Source of the DNA: Phytoactinopolyspora endophytica
Lineage (GTDB): Bacteria; Actinomycetota; Actinomycetes; Jiangellales; Jiangellaceae
Assembly: GCF_004138495.1 (NCBI RefSeq)
Contig: NZ_ML142855.1
Location: forward strand, 55,823 to 67,475
Direction: 5' to 3'
Length of the DNA stretch: 11,653 nt
Under the pieces are notes generated by a model that worked only from the letters and a program-made list of their open reading frames with translations, did no database searches and had not been told where the DNA came from. Positions within the stretch are counted from its first letter, which is position 1. Each line of letters begins with the position of its first letter. This document shows, piece after piece, positions 5,261-11,653 of the stretch. A program made the translations under genes and the position numbers.

Positions 5261-6895
5261 GTGCTGGACGAGAACCGGGTGAAGCCCACCGCCGTAGTCA
5301 CGGATCCCCGTGGCATCCTCGACGTCGACGCCGGGGTGCTCGTTGTGCCGGTCTGGCCCGGCGGCGTGGGCCCGGTTGAGGCTGACAGCGTCGATGACCG
5401 GGACGAACCCGGCGGGCAGGCGGTCGCCCTCGCCGTCGACGCCCTTGCCGACGACGCCGAGATCGGCCCCTGGATCGGCCCCGGCGGAGCGGAGGTCATG
5501 GACGCCCTCGGTCTCGACCTGCTCGGCGTCCTGGAACGGGAACGGGCCACCGGCAAGGCCGGGGAGATCGTGTCGATGCCGGTGCTTGCCGAGGGGCGCG
5601 GCGCCGGGAGCGTCGACGGCGATGTGGATGTGGAGCGTGTACTCCTGGTCGGTCTGGGCGACGGGTCGGTGCGGGCGCACCGCAAGGCCGGCGCCGCCCT
5701 GGCCCGGAAGGTACGCGGCGTCGACCGGCTGGCCAGTACGGTAACCGCCGTCTCCGATGACGCGTCCACACAAGCCTTCATCGAGGGCGTCATACTGGCG
5801 ACGTTCGGCTTGGACGCTCACCGCAGTACACCAACGGAAGCGGCCAAGATGCCCTTGCGTACGCTAGTGCTCGCCGGTGAGACGGTTGAGCGCGAGGCCG
5901 TGGCCGGACCGGCCGTGGCGATGGCGCGTGCGGCATGGTTCGCCCGAGAGCTTGTGCACACCCCGTCGAATGTGAAGGACCCGGCCTGGCTGGCGGACCG
6001 CGCGTACGCCATCGCTCGCTCCGCACAATTGGACGTGCACGTCCGGGACGAGAAGAAGCTGGCGGCCGAAGGGTTCGGCGGCATCGTCGCGGTCGGGATG
6101 GGATCGTCGCGGCCTCCGCGACTCATCGCGCTGCGCTACGAGCCCGCTGACGCGAGCGCCGATGTCCCGCATATCGTGCTGGTGGGCAAGGGCATCACCT
6201 TCGACACCGGTGGGCTGTCGCTGAAGCCACGTGCCTCCATGGCGCAGATGAAGACCGACATGTCCGGCGCCGCGGTAGTGCTCGGCGTGCTGTCCGCCGT
6301 ACGCGAGCTCGGAGTGTCGATCCGGGTCACCGGGCTGGTGGCCGCGGCGGAGAACATGCCGGGCGCATCCGCCCAGCGCCCCAGCGACGTGATCCGGCAG
6401 TACGACGGCACCACGGTGGAGGTGCTGAACACCGACGCGGAGGGACGCCTGGTTCTCGCCGACGCGATCGCCTACGCCGTCGCCGAGCTCGAGCCGAGCG
6501 CTGTGGTCGACATCGCGACGTTGACCGGGCACGCGACCCAAGGGCTGGGGCGCACCCATGCGGCCCTCTACGCTACTGACAATGCCCTGGCCGGCGCGCT
6601 GACCGAGGCCGGCGAGGCCGCGGGGGAGCGGATGTGGCGGATGCCCCTGGTCGACGAGTACCGCGAGTCGTTGGAGTCGCCGGTGGCGGACGTGGCGAAC
6701 ATCGACCGGATGCGACGCGGCGGCGGCTCGATCACCGCCGCCCTGTTCCTGGAACGCTTCGCCGGAGACGTGCCGTGGGCGCATCTGGACATCGCCGGCG
6801 TGGGACGCGCGGAGAAGAACAAGGCGGAGCTGGTCAAGGGCGGCACAGCCTTCGGCGTCCGGGCCCTGCTTCGATACCTTGAGTCCTACCGATGA
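5261..6895 (+). CDS. pepA: Leucyl aminopeptidase (peptidase family M17)
   Basis: Cytosolic dinuclear-metal aminopeptidase that releases N-terminal residues from peptides. Numbered from the GTG at 5261 (544 residues), the active site is complete: K310 and D315 in LVGKGITFDTGG, K322 in LSLKP, D333 in KTDMSGAA, and D392, E394 and R396 in NTDAEGRLVLAD. Spacings match E. coli PepA (K270, D275, K282, D293, D352, E354, R356). Residues about 1-190 are the divergent N-terminal domain; the rest is the catalytic domain. The start is uncertain. ATGs at 5240 and 5246 are in frame, but TAATGT (5238-5243) could be a -10 that starts transcription near 5250, and GGAG (5252-5255) lies 5 bases before the GTG. 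The stop codon falls inside a long dyad shared with the convergent oxidoreductase gene. Nothing in the context suggests a role beyond peptide turnover. Confidence 0.94.
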   Translation: MLDENRVKPTAVVTDPRGILDVDAGVLVVPVWPGGVGPVEADSVDDRDEPGGQAVALAVDALADDAEIGPWIGPGGAEVMDALGLDLLGVLERERATGKAGEIVSMPVLAEGRGAGSVDGDVDVERVLLVGLGDGSVRAHRKAGAALARKVRGVDRLASTVTAVSDDASTQAFIEGVILATFGLDAHRSTPTEAAKMPLRTLVLAGETVEREAVAGPAVAMARAAWFARELVHTPSNVKDPAWLADRAYAIARSAQLDVHVRDEKKLAAEGFGGIVAVGMGSSRPPRLIALRYEPADASADVPHIVLVGKGITFDTGGLSLKPRASMAQMKTDMSGAAVVLGVLSAVRELGVSIRVTGLVAAAENMPGASAQRPSDVIRQYDGTTVEVLNTDAEGRLVLADAIAYAVAELEPSAVVDIATLTGHATQGLGRTHAALYATDNALAGALTEAGEAAGERMWRMPLVDEYRESLESPVADVANIDRMRRGGGSITAALFLERFAGDVPWAHLDIAGVGRAEKNKAELVKGGTAFGVRALLRYLESYR

Positions 6896-6939
6896 TCATC
6901 AACCGTTGAACCGGCGATGACCGGGCCAACGGCCGATGA

Positions 6940-6943
<4 letters not shown>
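6892..6943. terminator. Symmetrical dyad between convergent pepA and the oxidoreductase gene
   Basis: All arms share one axis at 6917.5. ATGATCAT (6892-6899) pairs with ATGATCAT (6936-6943), CCGTTG (6903-6908) with CAACGG (6927-6932), and CCGG (6911-6914) with CCGG (6921-6924). This gives 18 pairs, two small symmetrical internal loops and a 6-base apical loop. The stops of both genes lie within the outer arms at mirror positions (6893-6895 and 6940-6942). A bidirectional transcription terminator is the likely role, although there is no T-run on either side. Confidence 0.6.
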
Positions 6944-9234
<2,291 letters not shown>

Positions 9235-9555
9235 GTTCCGACGTTAGGCGGTGGCATGTGGTTTTTCCACTGTTCGCGAATTGTCAGATGTGGGTGGTAG
9301 TGAACGTTTTTCGTGCGGGTTCGGTGAAAACGAGCCAAACTGGTCGTGCGTCGGCATATAGTCACGCGCACAGTGATCTTCATGGCAAGATGATCAAGGG
9401 AGCGGTGAGGTGCTGTACGAGCATACTGGACGGCGTCGCGGAGCATGCGGCGGCGCGTTCCCGGGTGCGCGTGACGAACCCAGCGTGACCGCGGCAATGT
9501 CAGAAGATCAACGTGAGTGGGCGGAGCATGTCGGTACGAGGCGAAGGGTGGGTCC
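9235..9555. promoter_or_regulatory. Divergent control region between the oxidoreductase gene and fdhD
   Basis: About 320 bases, the most AT-rich part of the window. From left to right it holds the TAACGT -10 of the oxidoreductase gene, a GTGG-ttttt-CCAC mini-hairpin (9258-9270), and the palindrome TTCGCGAA (9273-9280). It then holds CGTTTT (9305-9310) and AAAACG (9327-9332) as inverted half-sites about two helical turns apart. TATAGT (9357-9362) is a plausible rightward -10. The interrupted repeat ATCTT-catggc-AAGAT follows at 9377-9392. Any of the dyads could be an operator for the pair; none matches a regulator I can name. The part after 9409 may encode a short ORF. Confidence 0.45.
9241..9246 (-). 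promoter_or_regulatory. -10 box of a leaderless oxidoreductase promoter
   Basis: Read on the minus strand, TAACGT fits TANNNT and ends 6 bases before the ATG. The 6 bases between contain no ribosome site. TGGAAA, 17 bases further upstream, resembles a -35 at 4 of 6 positions. Confidence 0.5.
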
Positions 9556-9568
9556 ATGGGGCGGATGA
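9410..9568 (+). CDS. Possible small ORF coupled to fdhD (speculative)
   Basis: A GTG at 9410 opens a 52-codon frame. GGGAG lies 7 bases upstream, a better ribosome site than many genes here have. The stop TGA overlaps an in-frame ATG of fdhD (9565) as ATGA, the classic arrangement for translational coupling. The product begins with a Gly/Arg-rich part and ends MSEDQREWAEHVGTRRRVG. It has no membrane segment and resembles nothing I recognise. In high-GC DNA open frames of this size arise by chance, so it may be only leader sequence. Confidence 0.25.
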   Translation: MLYEHTGRRRGACGGAFPGARDEPSVTAAMSEDQREWAEHVGTRRRVGPWGG

Positions 9569-10401
9569 CCACACGACAGCCGGTTCTTCGGCTGCGGGCA
9601 GGAAGGGCAGCACGTAGGCCTGACACGCTGGCCGTCGAAGAGCCGCTTCTCGTGCGTATCGGTGGTGAGGCCGTCACCCTCACCATGCGGACGCCCGGGC
9701 AGGACTTCGACCTGATCGCCGGATGGCTGGTCAGTGAAGGGTCGGTGGCGGCGGCGGGTGACATCGTGACGATGCGGATGTGTCCGGACGAGGACAACAC
9801 GGTGGAGGTAGTGCTGGCGCCCGACGCCACGCCGCCTCGGCCCCGGGCGTTCTTGAGCACCAGCGCGTGTGGTGTCTGTGGAGCCGACAGCGTGGAGGCG
9901 GTCCGGACGTCCATGCGGTGGCCGGTGCGGGAGGACGACACCAGGTTCGATGTCGGTGTGCTCTCGGTGCTGCCGGACGCGCTGCGTTCTGAGCAGAAGG
10001 TGTTCGACCGGACCGGTGGGCTACATGCGGCTGGGCTGTTCACCGCGGCGGGTCAGTGCATAACCGTCCGTGAAGACGTCGGGCGGCACAACGCGGTGGA
10101 CAAGGTGGTCGGTGCAGCGCTCAGGGATCGGCGGCTGCCGCTGACCGGACACGTCCTTCAGGTCAGCGGACGGGCATCGTTCGAGCTTGTGCACAAGGCC
10201 GCGGCCGCCGGCATCCCGGTCATAGCCGCCGTGTCGGCGCCGTCGAGCCTCGCCGTGGACCTCGCCGAGGAGTGCGGGCTGACGCTCCTCGGGTTCGTCC
10301 GAGGCGGCGGCATGAACATCTACACCCACCAGGATCGGGTCCGCGTGGGGCCGGTCCCGAGGCAGCGTGAGCTCACTCAGGAAGCGAGCACCGATCGGTA
10401 G
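9556..10401 (+). CDS. fdhD: Formate dehydrogenase accessory sulfurtransferase FdhD
   Basis: A 281-residue protein of the FdhD family, which passes sulfur from a cysteine desulfurase to the molybdenum bis-MGD cofactor of formate dehydrogenases; without it the enzyme is inactive. The catalytic CxxC is C105 and C108 in STSACGVCGADS. Other hallmarks are AVEEPLLVRIGG (26-37), TPGQDFDLIAGWLVSEG (46-62), TGGLHAAGL, REDVGRHNAVDKVVGAAL, VSGRASFELVHKAAAAGIPVI and the C-terminal GGGMNIYTH. The ATG at 9556 is chosen because GGGTGGG lies just upstream; an ATG at 9565 and a GTG at 9517 are in frame. The gene is divergent from the molybdopterin oxidoreductase, its likely client, across about 320 bases of shared control region. 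Its last 25 bases overlap the end of the convergent glgA-type gene. An unassigned small frame may run into its start. Confidence 0.94.
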   Translation: MGRMTTRQPVLRLRAGRAARRPDTLAVEEPLLVRIGGEAVTLTMRTPGQDFDLIAGWLVSEGSVAAAGDIVTMRMCPDEDNTVEVVLAPDATPPRPRAFLSTSACGVCGADSVEAVRTSMRWPVREDDTRFDVGVLSVLPDALRSEQKVFDRTGGLHAAGLFTAAGQCITVREDVGRHNAVDKVVGAALRDRRLPLTGHVLQVSGRASFELVHKAAAAGIPVIAAVSAPSSLAVDLAEECGLTLLGFVRGGGMNIYTHQDRVRVGPVPRQRELTQEASTDR

Positions 10402-11600
10402 ACCTCGACGGTGCGGGCGGCGACACCGTCCCAGCCGAACTCGGTCGTGGCACGTACCCGCCCGGCGCTGCCGAGGTGAGCTGCGCGTTGCGGGTCGTCC
10501 ACCAGCTGGGTGATCGCCTCGGTGAGCCCTGCCTCGAACGCTGTGGGCTCGTCCTCGTCGTAATGGACCAGCAGACCGGTCACTCCGTCGTTCACCACCT
10601 CGGGGATCCCGCCGACGTCGCTGGCGACGACGGCGGTCCGGCAGGCCATCGCTTCCAGGTTGACGATGCCGAGCGGCTCGTACACGGAAGGACAGCAGAA
10701 CACGGTCGCGTGCGCGAGAACCTGCCGGACGTCCTCGCGGGGAAGCATCTCGCTGACCAGGAACACGCCGGTCCGTTCCGATCGCAGCCGCGCAACAAGC
10801 TCATCCGTTTCCCGTGCGAGCTCCGGTGTGTCGGCCGCGCCGGCGAGAAGGACCAGCTGGACCTCTTCGGGGAGTCTGAGAGCCGCACGGAGCAAGTGCG
10901 GGACACCCTTCTGCCGGGTGATCCGGCCGACGAAGGTCACGTAGGGCTGGGCAAGATCGACCCCCAACCGTTCCAGCACGTCGGTCTCCTCCACCGGGCG
11001 GTAGAACGTCGTGTCGATACCGTTGCGGACGACGTGAACCCGGTTTGGGTCGATGGCCGGGTAGGCGGTGAGGACGTCGTCGCGCATGCCGTCGCTGACC
11101 GCGATGACCGCGTCTGCCGATTGGTAGGCGCTGCGCTCCACCCATGACGAGAGCCGGTACCCGCCGCCGAGCTGTTCGGCCTTCCACGGCCGAAGCGGTT
11201 CGAGCGAATGCGCGGTCACCACATGCGCAACGTCGTAGAGAAGTCCACCCAGGTGACCGGCCGCATTCGCGTACCACGTATGCGAATGAACGACGTCGTG
11301 CCCGGCAAGGTTCGCGGCCATGGCGATGTCCGCGCTGAGCACCCGGAGCGCGGCCAGTTCCTTGGCGTGATCCGCCGGCGAACCACCACCGGCCGGCGAC
11401 GCCGCGGCGACCCGGTCAGGATCCAGCCGGGGATCGGCCTCCTCGTATGTCCGTGCGCCGTCGCGCGGCTCACCGAGGGCGTGCACCGCCACGTCCACTC
11501 CGGCCTGTTCCCGGAGATGACGGACGAGGAAATCGACGTGAACACCGGCGCCGCCGTAGACGTACGGCGGATACTCCCGGGTGAGGACACCAACGCGCAT
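10377..11600 (-). CDS. glgA: Glycogen synthase / alpha-maltose-1-phosphate synthase (GT4 family, actinobacterial GlgA)
   Basis: A 407-residue GT-B glycosyltransferase. The N-terminal Rossmann half opens with MRVGVLTREYPPYVYGGAG, whose glycine loop contacts the nucleotide sugar, and has HSHTWYANAAGH near 105-116. The C-terminal half holds FVGRITRQKGV (R226 and K231 as phosphate contacts) and the E-x7-E motif, E308 and E316, in YEPLGIVNLEAM. This GT4 type differs from the larger GT5 GlgA of enteric bacteria. Its mycobacterial counterpart Rv1212c is now called GlgM because it makes maltose-1-phosphate from ADP-glucose and glucose-1-phosphate for the GlgE glucan pathway; that specificity is inferred here. 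The ATG at 11600 is chosen because similarity begins there, and TACGCT ends 7 bases upstream with no ribosome site. The 3' end overlaps fdhD by 25 bases. glgC is often divergent from this gene but would lie outside the window. Confidence 0.92.
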   Translation of the reverse strand: MRVGVLTREYPPYVYGGAGVHVDFLVRHLREQAGVDVAVHALGEPRDGARTYEEADPRLDPDRVAAASPAGGGSPADHAKELAALRVLSADIAMAANLAGHDVVHSHTWYANAAGHLGGLLYDVAHVVTAHSLEPLRPWKAEQLGGGYRLSSWVERSAYQSADAVIAVSDGMRDDVLTAYPAIDPNRVHVVRNGIDTTFYRPVEETDVLERLGVDLAQPYVTFVGRITRQKGVPHLLRAALRLPEEVQLVLLAGAADTPELARETDELVARLRSERTGVFLVSEMLPREDVRQVLAHATVFCCPSVYEPLGIVNLEAMACRTAVVASDVGGIPEVVNDGVTGLLVHYDEDEPTAFEAGLTEAITQLVDDPQRAAHLGSAGRVRATTEFGWDGVAARTVEVYRSVLAS

Positions 11601-11607
11601 AGCCCGC

Positions 11608-11613
11608 AGCGTA
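11608..11613 (-). promoter_or_regulatory. -10 box of a leaderless glgA promoter
   Basis: On the minus strand TACGCT (TANNNT) ends exactly 7 bases before the ATG of glgA, the same spacing as at dapE. The intervening GCGGGCT has no Shine-Dalgarno character, so transcription probably starts at the ATG. Confidence 0.55.
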
Positions 11614-11653
11614 TCGGGCGCGGCCCAGAGGTCGCGCGCCCACCAACACAACC

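Noticed and set aside
5864..6784. Open frame of 306 codons on the minus strand
   Set aside because: It is antisense to pepA, whose catalytic residues are fully conserved in the plus-strand frame.
11601..11651. 17-residue extension of the glgA frame
   Set aside because: Similarity to the family begins at MRVGVL, and the extension would run through the probable -10 box.

Overview
The window is high-GC actinomycete chromosome. GC-rich third codon positions, GTG starts, TANNNT -10 boxes with apparently leaderless starts, and the gene set all point there. The order dapE, folP2-type gene, DivIVA-domain gene, tag, DUF3117 gene, glgA follows the Mycobacterium tuberculosis block Rv1202 to Rv1212c from memory. 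No gpgS or fadD6 is present, and pepA plus a formate-dehydrogenase-like pair sit between the DUF3117 gene and glgA. The genus cannot be fixed from this sequence; a Jiangella-like or similar non-mycobacterial lineage is only a guess. No mobile element, CRISPR array, tRNA or rRNA was seen.

Left part (1-2660): on the minus strand an ECF-type sigma factor gene is followed after 4 bases by a gene for a single-pass membrane protein of the CU044_5270 type, which is cut by the window edge. Divergent from it, dapE (lysine and diaminopimelate biosynthesis) runs rightward from a leaderless-looking promoter and converges on a folP paralogue.

Middle part (2661-5240): the folP2-like gene (minus) and a small membrane-anchored DivIVA-domain gene (plus) are divergent, with start codons separated by a single base. 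Next come tag (3-methyladenine DNA glycosylase I, minus) and, after a 342-base divergent intergenic region, a 55-residue DUF3117 protein. The DUF3117 gene has a hairpin in its leader and a good intrinsic terminator behind it.

Right part (5240-11653): pepA (M17 leucyl aminopeptidase, plus) converges on a stand-alone YdeP/FdhF-type molybdopterin oxidoreductase gene (minus). Their two stop codons lie at mirror-image positions in a 52-bp dyad. Divergent from the oxidoreductase is fdhD, the sulfurtransferase that activates the molybdenum cofactor of such enzymes, so the two form a functional pair. fdhD overlaps the convergent glgA-type glucosyltransferase gene by 25 bases. glgA probably faces a gene just outside the window (glgC in related genomes).

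Most of the window is conserved housekeeping sequence. The less ordinary points are the stop-codon-spanning dyad, the DUF3117 leader structure, the altered folP2 active-site loop, the one-base divergent start arrangement, and a possible leader ORF coupled to fdhD.
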